A stretch of 64,000 nucleotides of DNA from Novosphingobium profundi (GTDB taxonomy: Bacteria; Pseudomonadota; Alphaproteobacteria; Sphingomonadales; Sphingomonadaceae): contig NZ_JAIVLF010000001.1 in assembly GCF_020524485.1 (NCBI RefSeq), positions 124,001 through 188,000 of the forward strand, written 5' to 3'. Below are positions 42,826 through 55,431 of this stretch, piece by piece. A program made the position numbers and the translations under genes. Numbering within the stretch: position 1 is the stretch's first letter; the number at the start of each line of letters is the position of its first letter. Below the pieces are notes generated by a model that had not been told where the DNA came from, searched no databases, and was given only the letters and a program-made list of their open reading frames with translations.

Positions 42826-44328
42826 ATGCGCACCATCGATCACTTCATCTGCGGCGAAAGTTCGGGCGCGGGCTCCGGGAGTGCCCGTCTTCACCAGGTC
42901 TGGAATCCCTCCACCGGGGAAGTGCAGGCCGAGGTCCCGCTGGGCGACGCGGCCCTGCTCGACCGTGCGGTGGAAACCGCAAGCCGGGTGCAGATCGAAT
43001 GGGCGGCCACCAACCCGCAGCGCCGTGCCCGTGTCATGTTCCGCTTCAAGCAGCTCCTGGAAGAGAACATGCAGTCGCTCGCCGAACTCCTGGCAAGCGA
43101 GCACGGCAAGGTCGTCGACGATGCCAAGGGCGATATCCAGCGCGGGCTTGAGGTGATCGAGTTCGCCTGCGGTATTCCCCACGCCCAGAAGGGCGAATAT
43201 ACCGTGGGCGCGGGCAGCGGGATCGATGTCTACTCGATGCGCCAGCCGCTGGGCGTGGGCGCAGGCATTACCCCGTTCAACTTTCCCGCGATGATCCCGA
43301 TGTGGATGTTCGGGATGGCGATCGCGTGCGGCAACGCCTTCATCCTGAAACCCAGTGAACGCGATCCCAGCGTGCCGGTGCGCCTCGCTGAACTCTTCGT
43401 GGAGGCCGGCGCGCCCGAGGGCCTGCTCCAGGTCGTTCACGGCGACAAGGAGATGGTTGACGCCATTCTCGACCACCCCGGCATCGCGGCGGTCAGTTTC
43501 GTGGGCTCGTCCGACATCGCCCAGTACGTCTATTCGCGCGGCGTCGCGGCGGGCAAGCGCGTCCAGGCAATGGGCGGTGCCAAGAACCATGGCATCGTCA
43601 TGCCCGACGCCGATCTCGATCAGGTGGTGAACGATCTGTGCGGCGCGGCCTTCGGTTCGGCGGGTGAACGCTGCATGGCGCTTCCCGTGGTGGTGCCGGT
43701 GGGCGAGGATACCGCCGAACGCCTGCGCGAAAAGCTGATCCCCGCAATCAATGCGCTGCGCGTAGGCGTCTCGCACGATCCCGATGCGCACTATGGCCCG
43801 GTCGTCACGCCCGAGCACAAGGCGCGTATCGTCCAGTGGATCGGGACGGCCGTGGACGAAGGCTCCGAACTGGTCATCGACGGGCGCGACTTCACCCTTC
43901 AGGGACACGAAAAGGGCTTCTTCCTCGGCCCCACGCTGCTCGACCGGGTGACGACGGGCATGAAAAGCTACCACGAGGAAATCTTCGGTCCGGTCCTCCA
44001 GATCGTGCGCGCGGCCGACTTCGAGGAAGCCGTCGCCCTGCCCAGCAAGCACCAGTACGGCAACGGCGTTGCCATCTTCACGCGCAACGGTCACGCCGCG
44101 CGCGAGTTCGCCGCCCGCGTCAATGTCGGCATGGTCGGCGTAAACGTGCCGATTCCGGTGCCGGTCAGCTACCACAGCTTCGGCGGCTGGAAACGCAGCG
44201 CCTTTGGCGACACCAACCAGTACGGCATGGAAGGCATGCGCTTCTGGACCAAGGTGAAGACCGTCACCCAGCGCTGGCCCGACGGCGGCGGCGATGGCTC
44301 CAACGCTTTCCTGATCCCGACGCTGTGA
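42826..44328 (+). CDS. mmsA: CoA-acylating (methyl)malonate-semialdehyde dehydrogenase
   Basis: Aldehyde dehydrogenase of 500 aa of the methylmalonate-semialdehyde type, which oxidises the semialdehyde to propionyl- or acetyl-CoA with loss of CO2. Catalytic C283 is in GERCMALP. The Glu general base of hydrolytic ALDHs is replaced in AMGGAKNHGIVMPDADLD, as in true CoA-acylating members. ITPFNFPAMIPMWMF and YVYSRGVAAGKRVQ are family signatures. It could alternatively act on a pathway-specific aldehyde released by the aldolase-like gene. It is 30 bases after the SDR and followed by palindromic element E. Confidence 0.9.
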   Translation: MRTIDHFICGESSGAGSGSARLHQVWNPSTGEVQAEVPLGDAALLDRAVETASRVQIEWAATNPQRRARVMFRFKQLLEENMQSLAELLASEHGKVVDDAKGDIQRGLEVIEFACGIPHAQKGEYTVGAGSGIDVYSMRQPLGVGAGITPFNFPAMIPMWMFGMAIACGNAFILKPSERDPSVPVRLAELFVEAGAPEGLLQVVHGDKEMVDAILDHPGIAAVSFVGSSDIAQYVYSRGVAAGKRVQAMGGAKNHGIVMPDADLDQVVNDLCGAAFGSAGERCMALPVVVPVGEDTAERLREKLIPAINALRVGVSHDPDAHYGPVVTPEHKARIVQWIGTAVDEGSELVIDGRDFTLQGHEKGFFLGPTLLDRVTTGMKSYHEEIFGPVLQIVRAADFEEAVALPSKHQYGNGVAIFTRNGHAAREFAARVNVGMVGVNVPIPVPVSYHSFGGWKRSAFGDTNQYGMEGMRFWTKVKTVTQRWPDGGGDGSNAFLIPTL

Positions 44329-44355
44329 TGGGGAGCAATTGAAGAAGAAAGAAAA

Positions 44356-44473
44356 TGCCCGAGGGCCATCGCCCTCGGGCTCCCCATAATGTCGACCTCA
44401 AGGCTCTCGCGCACCCGTAGCCGAGAGGGGTGAGCAAGACGGTTATGGGGTCAAGGGGTAATAACCCCTTGAA
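44356..44473. repeat. Palindromic intergenic element, copy E (full, reversed, covarying)
   Basis: Reversed copy. Hairpin 2 has a 10-bp stem: GCCCGAGGGC (44357-44366), loop CATC, GCCCTCGGGC (44371-44380). Outer arms CCCCATAA (44382-44389) and TTATGGGG (44443-44450) differ from copy D in both arms while still pairing. Inner arms are reduced to GACCTCA and GGTGAG. Hairpin 1: TCAAGGGGT (44451-44459), loop AATA, ACCCCTTGA (44464-44472), again a paired change. It lies between convergent genes. Confidence 0.9.
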
Positions 44474-44488
44474 TAGGATTTTCTTTCT

Positions 44489-48487
<3,999 letters not shown>

Positions 48488-48517
48488 CCCTTGTATCCTT
48501 CCCTGATATTGTCTGCG

Positions 48518-49654
48518 TCACGCGGCCTGAAGCGCGCGCGCGATGACCATGCGCTGGATGTCGGACGTGCCTTCGTAAATCTGGCAGACCCGCACATCGC
48601 GGTAGATCTTGGCGACGCCGAACTCCTCCAGATAGCCATAGCCACCCAGCGTCTGAATCGCGCCCGACACCACCTTCTCGGCGGTTTCGGAGGCGACGAG
48701 CTTGGCCATCGAGGCCTCCTTGAGACAGGGGAGCCCTGCGTCCTTCAAGCTGGCTGCATGGAGTACCAGATGGCGCGCGGCTTCCAGTTTCGCGGCGAGA
48801 TCGGCAAGACGGAAACCCACGGCCTGGTGTTCGAGGATGGGCTTGCCAAAGCTGGTGCGTTCGCGTGCGTAATCGACCGCGATCTCGAGCGCGGCCTGCG
48901 CCATGCCGATGCACTGCGCGGCGATGCCGATGCGCCCGACCTCCAGGTTCGAGAGGGCCAGGCCATAGCCCGCCCCTTCTGTGCCGAGGCGCAGATCCTC
49001 GGGCACGAAGAGGTTGTCGAAGCGGATCGCGCAGGTGTCCGATGCGCCCTGGCCCAGCTTGTGCTCGACCTTGTCGACGCTGTAACCTTCGCTGTCGGTG
49101 GGTACGAGAAAGCCCGTTATACCGCGTTTGCCGGCGTCGGGATCGGTGACGGCATAGACGATCATCAGCCCGGCGATCTTCCCGGATGTGATGAACTGCT
49201 TGGCACCGGCAAGAACGTAGCCGCCTTCCACCTTGCGCGCGCGGGTGCGGATTGCCGAGGCATCGGATCCTGCGTCGGTTTCAGTCAGGGCAAAGGCGCC
49301 GATCATGCGGCCCGCGATGAGATCGGGCAGGAAGCGCGCCTGCTGTTCGCCACTGCCGTCCTTGATGAGGCTGGAGACAATGAGGCTGTTCTGGATCGAG
49401 ACGATGGTTGAAAGCGCCCCGTCGGCCGCGGCGATCTCGATCAGGGCCAGCGCGTAGGAGACGAAATCGGCCTCTGCGCCGCCGACGCTTTCGGGCGCGG
49501 TCATGCCCATCAGGCCAAGGTCCGCCAGCTCCTCGAACAGCGCGGGCGGATAGCCACCCTCGGCCTCGAACGCGGCGCTCCTGGGCCGTATCTGCTCCTG
49601 CGCGAAGGCGCGCACGGCCTCGCGGATGGCCTCCTGGGTTTCGGTGAAGATCAT
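48518..49654 (-). CDS. Acyl-CoA dehydrogenase, short/branched-chain type
   Basis: Full-length acyl-CoA dehydrogenase of 378 aa with the complete signature set: FALTETDAGSDASAIRTRA, GAKQFITSG, and the C-terminal catalytic Glu in IYEGTSDIQRMVIARAL. It is a homotetrameric, ETF-linked enzyme, unlike the heteromeric pairs at 28801-33117. The gene context suggests 2-methylacyl-CoA as substrate. It is separated from the crotonase gene upstream on the same strand by 285 bases that hold palindromic element F, so it may have its own promoter. Confidence 0.94.
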   Translation of the reverse strand: MIFTETQEAIREAVRAFAQEQIRPRSAAFEAEGGYPPALFEELADLGLMGMTAPESVGGAEADFVSYALALIEIAAADGALSTIVSIQNSLIVSSLIKDGSGEQQARFLPDLIAGRMIGAFALTETDAGSDASAIRTRARKVEGGYVLAGAKQFITSGKIAGLMIVYAVTDPDAGKRGITGFLVPTDSEGYSVDKVEHKLGQGASDTCAIRFDNLFVPEDLRLGTEGAGYGLALSNLEVGRIGIAAQCIGMAQAALEIAVDYARERTSFGKPILEHQAVGFRLADLAAKLEAARHLVLHAASLKDAGLPCLKEASMAKLVASETAEKVVSGAIQTLGGYGYLEEFGVAKIYRDVRVCQIYEGTSDIQRMVIARALQAA

Positions 49655-49798
49655 GGCCCATCCCGATCGTGATCTGTGGTTTTCGGACGTGAGCGTATCA
49701 GCGCGAAAGCGCGCGGCAAGGAAGCCGGACGCCGGGGCAACCGATATCGCGGTGGCGGGGCTTTGCGGAGGTTGAGGACACGAAGAAGGGGGACCGGA

Positions 49799-49914
49799 TT
49801 CAAGGGGTTATTACCCCTTGACCCCAAAACGATCGACCTCGCGTATTGTGCGCAAGATTGCTTGCCAATCGTGAGCTGGACGGTTTCGGGAGCCCGAGGG
49901 CAATGGCCCTCGGA
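49799..49914. repeat. Palindromic intergenic element, copy F (full, covarying)
   Basis: Full copy. Hairpin 1: TCAAGGGGT (49800-49808), loop TATT, ACCCCTTGA (49813-49821), with the T-A closing pair seen in copy E. Outer arms CCCAAAAC and GTTTCGGG are imperfect. Hairpin 2: CCGAGGGC (49894-49901), loop AATG, GCCCTCGG (49906-49913). Unlike the others it lies between two genes on the same strand, in the gap between the crotonase and acyl-CoA dehydrogenase genes. Confidence 0.88.
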
Positions 49915-49939
49915 ATCATCTCTTTCTCTGCGTGACCTT

Positions 49940-50737
49940 TTACTCCCCCTTGAACCGGGGCGCTCGCCGTTCCCTTAGCGCGGCCAGCCCTTCGCGGTGG
50001 TCGGCCGTGCGCACGCTGAGCGCTTCGTAGGCGATCCCGGCATCGAGCAGGGCGGTGCCAGCGCGGCGCAGTTCGAGATTGGTCAGCACCTTGGTCCAGC
50101 GCAGCGCCTGCGGCGCGCCACAGGTGAGCTTGCGGCAATAGTCCTCGACCACGGCATCGAGTTCGTCTGCGGGCACGCAGCGGTTGATGAGGCCGATGCG
50201 CTGCGCTTCGGCGGCGGGGACCAGCTCGCCTGTCAGCAGGAATTCCTTGGCGCGGGTGAGGCCGATGCGCGCGGCCCAGATCAGCGCGCCGCCATCGCCC
50301 GCGACAAGGCCGATGCCGACGTGGGGGTCGCCGATCTTCGCGCCGTCTGCCGCGACGATGATGTCGCCCATGAGCGCAATCGTTGCGCCAAGGCCCACCG
50401 CGTGGCCGTTCATGCGCACCACCACCGGCTTTTCAAGGGTCAGCAGGGCCTCGACGATCCGTTTGGCCTGCCGGGCTTCGTGGTCGAAAAGGTGGGGGTC
50501 GCGCGCGTTGCGCTCCATGTGGTCGATGTCGCCGCCCGCCGAAAAGGCGCGGCCCGCCCCTGTCAGAAGCACGACGTCGCTGCCCGGATCAGACGCGATG
50601 AAGGCAAGCGCCTCAGGCAGTTCGTCGTGAAGCGTCAGGTCCACTGCATTGAGCGCCTCGGGTCGGTTGAGCGTGAGCACGAGCAGGCGTTCGCGCCGCT
50701 CCAGGATCAGCGTTTCGAAGGAGGGAAGCGGGCTCAT
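49940..50737 (-). CDS. Enoyl-CoA hydratase/isomerase
   Basis: Crotonase of 265 aa. VLTLNRPEALNAVD, oxyanion hole TGAGRAFSAGGDIDHM and GHAVGLGATIALMGD, with DPHVGIGLVAGDGG in the region of the catalytic acids, where the second Glu of hydratases is replaced by Asp or Gly. It hydrates or isomerises an enoyl-CoA. Its start overlaps the stop of the CoA-transferase gene (ATGA). With that gene it forms the upstream part of the branched-acyl cassette; element F may partly insulate it from the downstream genes. Confidence 0.92.
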   Translation of the reverse strand: MSPLPSFETLILERRERLLVLTLNRPEALNAVDLTLHDELPEALAFIASDPGSDVVLLTGAGRAFSAGGDIDHMERNARDPHLFDHEARQAKRIVEALLTLEKPVVVRMNGHAVGLGATIALMGDIIVAADGAKIGDPHVGIGLVAGDGGALIWAARIGLTRAKEFLLTGELVPAAEAQRIGLINRCVPADELDAVVEDYCRKLTCGAPQALRWTKVLTNLELRRAGTALLDAGIAYEALSVRTADHREGLAALRERRAPRFKGE

Positions 50738-51900
50738 GACCGGACTTGTGCCTCACGGGTCATCGCGTCGCAGGGCTCCTCGTCCGCTTCGCCCAGCGCT
50801 GGAGGTGGCCCGGCGATGCGTCCGGGCGTGCGTGAGAAGTCGACCGGAATGCCCGGATAGCGAATGTCCCCCCAGCGCGAGGGGACGGTCTGGAAGAAGC
50901 CGCTCTCGACAAGGTGGGGGTCGTGGAGGAGGTCATCGGTCGTGCGCAGCGGGGCGGCGGGAATGCCCAGCTCCAGCAGCAGGTCGAGCCACTCCTGCGT
51001 GGTGCGGGTGAGGAAGGTTTCGGCGAGCAGCCCGTAGATCGTGTCGATCTGGGCCGCGCGTTGGGCCAGCGTCGCCATGTCGTCTGTCACCCATTCGGGC
51101 TGCACGGCCTGCGTGAACAGGCGCCAGTGCTTGTCGTTGTAAATGAGCGCGGCCACGTGGCCGTCGCGGGTGCGGTAGGGGCGGCGGTTGCGCGCGACTG
51201 CACGGGGATAATGCGCGGGGCCAAGCGGGGGATCGAACAGCGCGCCGTTGGCGTGCTCGACCAGCATGAAGGCGCTCATCGTCTCGAACATGGGAACCTC
51301 GACCTCCTGCCCCTCGCCGGTGCGTTCGCGGTGGAAGAGGGCCATGACGGTGGCGTAGAGCGCAGTCATCCCGGCGATCTTGTCGGCCATGATCGAGCCG
51401 ACGAAGCCCGGTTCGCCGTTCAGCAATTCCTGCACCGCGGTCAGCCCGCACTCGGCCTGGATGGTGTCGTCGTAGGCGGCCTGGTCGCGGTAGCGCCCCT
51501 TGCGCCCGTAGCCATAGCAGTTGGTATAGACGATGCCCGGATTGACCCTGGAAACCGCGGCGTAGTCGAGCCCGAGGCGGGCAATGGCCCGCCCCCGCAT
51601 CGAGTGGATGAAGACGTCCGCCCCGGCGATCATCTCGAGCAGCTCGGCTCGGGCATCATCCTGCGCAAGGTCCATCACCCGGCCCTGCTTGCCCCGGTTC
51701 ACGTGGGCAAAGACGCCCCCCATGTCCGGTTCCGGGCCGACCGAGATGAAGCGCGTACCATCGCCCGAAGGGGGCTCGATCTTGATCACCTCGGCGCCCA
51801 TGTCGGCCATGATCTGCGTTGCGTAGGGGCCCATGACCATGGCGGTGAGGTCGATGACCTTGATGCCGGCCAGGGGGCCTTGCCTGCCGTGTTCGGACAC
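50734..51900 (-). CDS. Family III CoA-transferase (CaiB/BaiF)
   Basis: CoA-transferase of 388 aa in standard order: GIKVIDLTAMVMGPYATQIM, EVIKIEPPSGD, catalytic Asp in GSIMADKIAGMTALYATVMA (the family's D-K/D-L-aG pattern), ERTGEGQEVEVPMFE. It moves CoA to a pathway acid, probably the entry step for the cassette. The start is the GTG at 51900, with GGAGG eight bases upstream; the frame extends further without family sequence. It is divergent from the acyl-CoA dehydrogenase at 52083 over 182 bases that likely contain both promoters. Confidence 0.92.
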   Translation of the reverse strand: MSEHGRQGPLAGIKVIDLTAMVMGPYATQIMADMGAEVIKIEPPSGDGTRFISVGPEPDMGGVFAHVNRGKQGRVMDLAQDDARAELLEMIAGADVFIHSMRGRAIARLGLDYAAVSRVNPGIVYTNCYGYGRKGRYRDQAAYDDTIQAECGLTAVQELLNGEPGFVGSIMADKIAGMTALYATVMALFHRERTGEGQEVEVPMFETMSAFMLVEHANGALFDPPLGPAHYPRAVARNRRPYRTRDGHVAALIYNDKHWRLFTQAVQPEWVTDDMATLAQRAAQIDTIYGLLAETFLTRTTQEWLDLLLELGIPAAPLRTTDDLLHDPHLVESGFFQTVPSRWGDIRYPGIPVDFSRTPGRIAGPPPALGEADEEPCDAMTREAQVRS

Positions 51901-52082
51901 GTGTGCTTCCTCCCGTTCTGCGAGGGAGGCTAACCGTCGCGCACGGCGCTGTCCTCTCGCGCCGATTTGGATCGCCCGAGCGAATATGCGTGGGCGCCAA
52001 TTTGCGACGTTCGGCTTGTTTGCTAGCCCGATTGCGCATTTCGGCGCGAAGGCGCGCGATGGAACGGGACGAGGCACGGGCA

Positions 52083-53249
52083 ATGGATTTCACGTTCTCG
52101 GCGGACCAGCAGGAAATCCGGGACACGATCCTGAAACGCTGCGCCGCCTATGATGACGACTACTGGCTGGAGCGCGACCGCGAGGGCACTTTCCCCGAGC
52201 ACTTCTACCGCACTATGGCCGACGAGGGGTGGCTCGGCATCGCCATGCCCGAGGAATATGGCGGCGCGGGGCTTGGCATCACCGAGGCCTCGATCATGAT
52301 GCAGGCCATCGCGGAATCGGGGGCGGGCATGACCGGCGCCTCCTCGATCCACATCAACATCTTCGGGCTTCAGCCGATGATCCTGTTCGGCACGAAGGAG
52401 CAGTGCGCGCGCCACATCCCGCGCATCATCTCGGGTGAGGACAAGGCCTGCTTCGGTGTCACCGAGCCCAACGCCGGGCTCAACACCACGCGTATTACGA
52501 CCCGCGCGCAGAAGGTGGACGGGGGCTACCGCGTCTCGGGCGAGAAAATCTGGATCTCCACCGCGCAGGTTGCGAACAAGATCCTGCTGCTTGCGCGCAC
52601 CACTCCGCTGGAGGAAGTGACCAGCAAGACCGGCGGCCTCTCGCTGTTCTACACCGACCTCGACCGCTCCAAGATCGACGTGCGCCTGATCCACAAGATG
52701 GGGCGCCATGCCGTCGATTCGAACATGCTCTTCATCGAGGACCTGTTCATTCCCGACGAGGACCTCATCGGTGCAGAGGGTGAAGGCTTTCGCATCATTC
52801 TGCACGGCCTCAATCCCGAACGCGCGCTGCTCGCGGCCGAGGCTATCGGACTGGGCCGCGCCGCGATCCGCCGCGCCAGCGACTATGCGCGCGAACGCGT
52901 CGTGTTCGACCGCCCGATTGGCCAGAATCAGGCGATCCAGCATCCGCTGGCCAAGTGCTGGGCCCAGCTTGAGGCGGCGAACCTGATGACGATGAAAGCA
53001 GCGAGCCTGTTCGATGCTGGCGCGGAGTGCGGGGTGGAAGCCAACACGGCCAAGTACCTTGCCGGTGAATTTGCCTTCGAGGCCTGCCACACCGCGATGC
53101 TGACGCTGGGCGGCATGGGTTATGCGCAGGAATACCATGTCGAGCGTTACCTGCGCGAAGTGCTGATCCCGCGCACCGCGCCGGTCAGCCCGCACATGAT
53201 CCTCAACTTTCTCGCCGAAAAGGTTCTGGAACAACCGCGTTCCTACTAA
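52083..53249 (+). CDS. Acyl-CoA dehydrogenase
   Basis: Acyl-CoA dehydrogenase of 388 aa. CFGVTEPNAGLNTTRITTRA replaces the usual GSD with GLN, and the end reads VERYLREVLIPRTAPVSPHM, then LPRSY, without the EGT catalytic motif. This is a recognised subgroup in proteobacteria and actinobacteria whose catalytic base must lie elsewhere. The likely substrate is a CoA ester of a short dicarboxylic or branched acid, since the next gene is a CitE-like lyase 30 bases later. The ATG at 52083 fits the family; 60 upstream in-frame codons lack similarity. Confidence 0.92.
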   Translation: MDFTFSADQQEIRDTILKRCAAYDDDYWLERDREGTFPEHFYRTMADEGWLGIAMPEEYGGAGLGITEASIMMQAIAESGAGMTGASSIHINIFGLQPMILFGTKEQCARHIPRIISGEDKACFGVTEPNAGLNTTRITTRAQKVDGGYRVSGEKIWISTAQVANKILLLARTTPLEEVTSKTGGLSLFYTDLDRSKIDVRLIHKMGRHAVDSNMLFIEDLFIPDEDLIGAEGEGFRIILHGLNPERALLAAEAIGLGRAAIRRASDYARERVVFDRPIGQNQAIQHPLAKCWAQLEAANLMTMKAASLFDAGAECGVEANTAKYLAGEFAFEACHTAMLTLGGMGYAQEYHVERYLREVLIPRTAPVSPHMILNFLAEKVLEQPRSY

Positions 53250-53279
53250 GCTGTATCGCAAAAGAGGCGGAGAGAGACC

Positions 53280-54161
53280 ATGCCTGAGACCTTGCCCATG
53301 CGCTCCTGGCTGTTCGCGCCGGGCGATACGGCGCGCAAGATGGAGAAGTGTGCGGACAGCGCCGCCGACATCGCGCTGTTCGATCTGGAAGATGCCGTGA
53401 CGGTGGAGCAGAAGCCCGCCGCCCGCACTCTGGTGCGCGAGTTCCTGCAAGGGCGCGAGGATGACCACGCCCGCCTCTGGGTGCGCGTCAACCCGGTCGA
53501 CGGGCCCTTCGCGGTCGAGGATCTGGCCGCGGTCATGCCGGGGCGTCCCGGTGGGATCATGCTGCCCAAGGCGCGCGGGCGCTGTGATGTCGAACTGCTC
53601 GACCATTACCTGACCGCGCTCGAGGCCGCGAACGGGATCGAACAGGGCACGACGAAGGTCATCGCGCTCGTCACCGAGGCGGCCGAGGCGATGTTCACGA
53701 CCGGCGACTATGCAGGCGCGCCGCGCCTGGTGGGCATGACCTGGGGGGCAGAGGACCTCGCCGATGCGCTCGGCGCCAGCACCAACCGTGATACAGATGG
53801 CGATTATGCCTTCACCTACAAGCTGGCGCGCAGCCTGTGCCTGATCGGCGCGGCGAGCGCGGGCGTCCTCCCCATTGAGACCATCCACGGAGATTTCCGC
53901 GATCTCGACGGGCTGCGCGTGCGCGCTGAGAAGGTCCGTGCCGAGGGCTATCGCGGGATGCTCGCGATCCACCCGGCGCAGGTCGACATCATCAACGCGG
54001 CCTTCACACCGAGCGAGCAGGAAATCGCCGAGGCACAGGAGATCGTGGCGATCTTTGCGGCGAACCCCGGGGTTGGGGCCATCGGCTACAAGGGCGGTAT
54101 GCTCGACCGGCCCTATCTCGCCCGCGCGGAAACCGTGCTGCGCTTGGCAGGCCGCGCATGA
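53280..54161 (+). CDS. CitE-like (HpcH/HpaI family) CoA-ester lyase
   Basis: TIM-barrel lyase of 293 aa. RSWLFAPGDTARKMEKC at the N-terminus, ALFDLEDAV with metal-binding acids, GIMLPKA, MTWGAEDLADAL and IHPAQVDIINAAF are hallmarks of citrate-lyase-beta-like proteins that cleave malyl-, citramalyl- or methylmalyl-CoA. It is distinct from HMG-CoA lyase. The stop overlaps the CoA-transferase gene (ATGA), pairing CoA transfer with C-C cleavage as in itaconate or C5-dicarboxylate catabolism. GGCGGAGAGAGACC lies before the ATG. Confidence 0.92.
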   Translation: MPETLPMRSWLFAPGDTARKMEKCADSAADIALFDLEDAVTVEQKPAARTLVREFLQGREDDHARLWVRVNPVDGPFAVEDLAAVMPGRPGGIMLPKARGRCDVELLDHYLTALEAANGIEQGTTKVIALVTEAAEAMFTTGDYAGAPRLVGMTWGAEDLADALGASTNRDTDGDYAFTYKLARSLCLIGAASAGVLPIETIHGDFRDLDGLRVRAEKVRAEGYRGMLAIHPAQVDIINAAFTPSEQEIAEAQEIVAIFAANPGVGAIGYKGGMLDRPYLARAETVLRLAGRA

Positions 54162-55429
54162 GCGTCACCGTCTCGCCCGACGATCTCGACCTTGCGCGCT
54201 ACCTGCGGCGCGGGGACAGCATCGTCATCGGCCAGGCTTGCGGTGAGCCGACCACGCTGGTCGAGGCGCTGCTGGAGCAGGCCAGCGCCATCGGCGATCT
54301 GAAGGTCTTCATCGCGACCAGCTTTTCCGGCCTCTTCCGGCCTGAACGCAGCCAGGGCATCGCGCTTTCCAGCATGGGTGCCATCGGGGCGTTGCGCGCG
54401 ATGAGCAAGGCGAACCGCCTCTCGGTCATCCCCGTTCACGTCGGGCAGGTGGGCGCGCTGATCGCCTCGGGGGTGATCGGCTGCGATGTCGCCATGCTGC
54501 AGCTGAGCACGCCGGATGACCACGGACTCCACAGCTGCGGGCTCATCGCCGATCATGTGCGCGCCGCGGCCGACAGGGCCCGGGTGGTCCTCGCCGAAGT
54601 CAACGCGCAGGTTCCCTTCACCGCGGGCGAGGCGATCCCCGCGGCCGAGATCGACGTCGCCGTGTCGGTCGCGCGCGCGCCGGTTGAGGTCGCGCCCGCC
54701 GCGATCACCGAGACCGACCGCGCCATCGCCGGTCACGCCGCACAGTACATCCGCGACGGCGCCGTGATCCAGACCGGCGTGGGCGCGATCCCCGATGCGA
54801 TCCTGCGCCAGCTGACCGATCGCCGCGACCTGGGCGTCCATTCGGGCATGCTGGGCGATGGTCTCGTCGACCTGATCGAGGCGGGCGTCGTCACCAATGC
54901 GCGCAAGGCGATTGACCGGGGCGTCTCGGTCAATGGCGCGCTGATCGGGACCGAGCGGCTCTACCGCTGGGCGCACCGCAACCCGGCGCTGCGCATGTGT
55001 CCGGGCACTTATACCCACGCCGATGCGGTGCTGGCGCAGATCGAGGGGCTCGTCTCGATCAATTCCGCATTGGAAGTGGACCTCACCGGACAGGTCAACG
55101 CCGAGCAGAGCGGGCAAAGCTATCTGGGCGGAACCGGCGGCCAGGTCGATTTCGTGCGTGCGGGCGCACGTTCGCCGGGCGGCCACGCGCTGATGGTCTT
55201 GCCGGCCACGGCGCGCGGCGGCACGATCAGCCGGATCACGGCGAACCTCTCCGGCCCGGTCACCACCGCGCGCAGCGAGGTCGACGTGATCGTTACCGAG
55301 TTCGGTGCTGCGGAGCTGAAAGGCCAGCCGCTCGCCGAACGGGCGCGGCGCCTGTGCGCCATCGCCCACCCCGATTTTCGCGAGGGCCTCGAACGCGAGG
55401 CCCTCGCCACGTGCCAGAGAGGTTTCTGA
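54158..55429 (+). CDS. Acetyl-CoA hydrolase/transferase family (4-hydroxybutyrate CoA-transferase-like)
   Basis: Family I CoA-transferase of 423 aa. VIQTGVGAIPDAIL, HSGMLGDGLVDLIEAGVV, SINSALEVDLTGQVNAEQ with the likely catalytic Glu, and GGTGGQVDFVRAGA are family signatures. It transfers CoA between a short acid and acetyl- or succinyl-CoA. It overlaps the CitE-like gene (ATGA) and is followed two bases later by a crotonase. The set CoA-transferase, hydratase and CitE lyase parallels the itaconate pathway (Ict, Ich, Ccl), although the hydratase there is of another fold. Confidence 0.9.
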   Translation: MSVTVSPDDLDLARYLRRGDSIVIGQACGEPTTLVEALLEQASAIGDLKVFIATSFSGLFRPERSQGIALSSMGAIGALRAMSKANRLSVIPVHVGQVGALIASGVIGCDVAMLQLSTPDDHGLHSCGLIADHVRAAADRARVVLAEVNAQVPFTAGEAIPAAEIDVAVSVARAPVEVAPAAITETDRAIAGHAAQYIRDGAVIQTGVGAIPDAILRQLTDRRDLGVHSGMLGDGLVDLIEAGVVTNARKAIDRGVSVNGALIGTERLYRWAHRNPALRMCPGTYTHADAVLAQIEGLVSINSALEVDLTGQVNAEQSGQSYLGGTGGQVDFVRAGARSPGGHALMVLPATARGGTISRITANLSGPVTTARSEVDVIVTEFGAAELKGQPLAERARRLCAIAHPDFREGLEREALATCQRGF

Positions 55430-55431
55430 CG

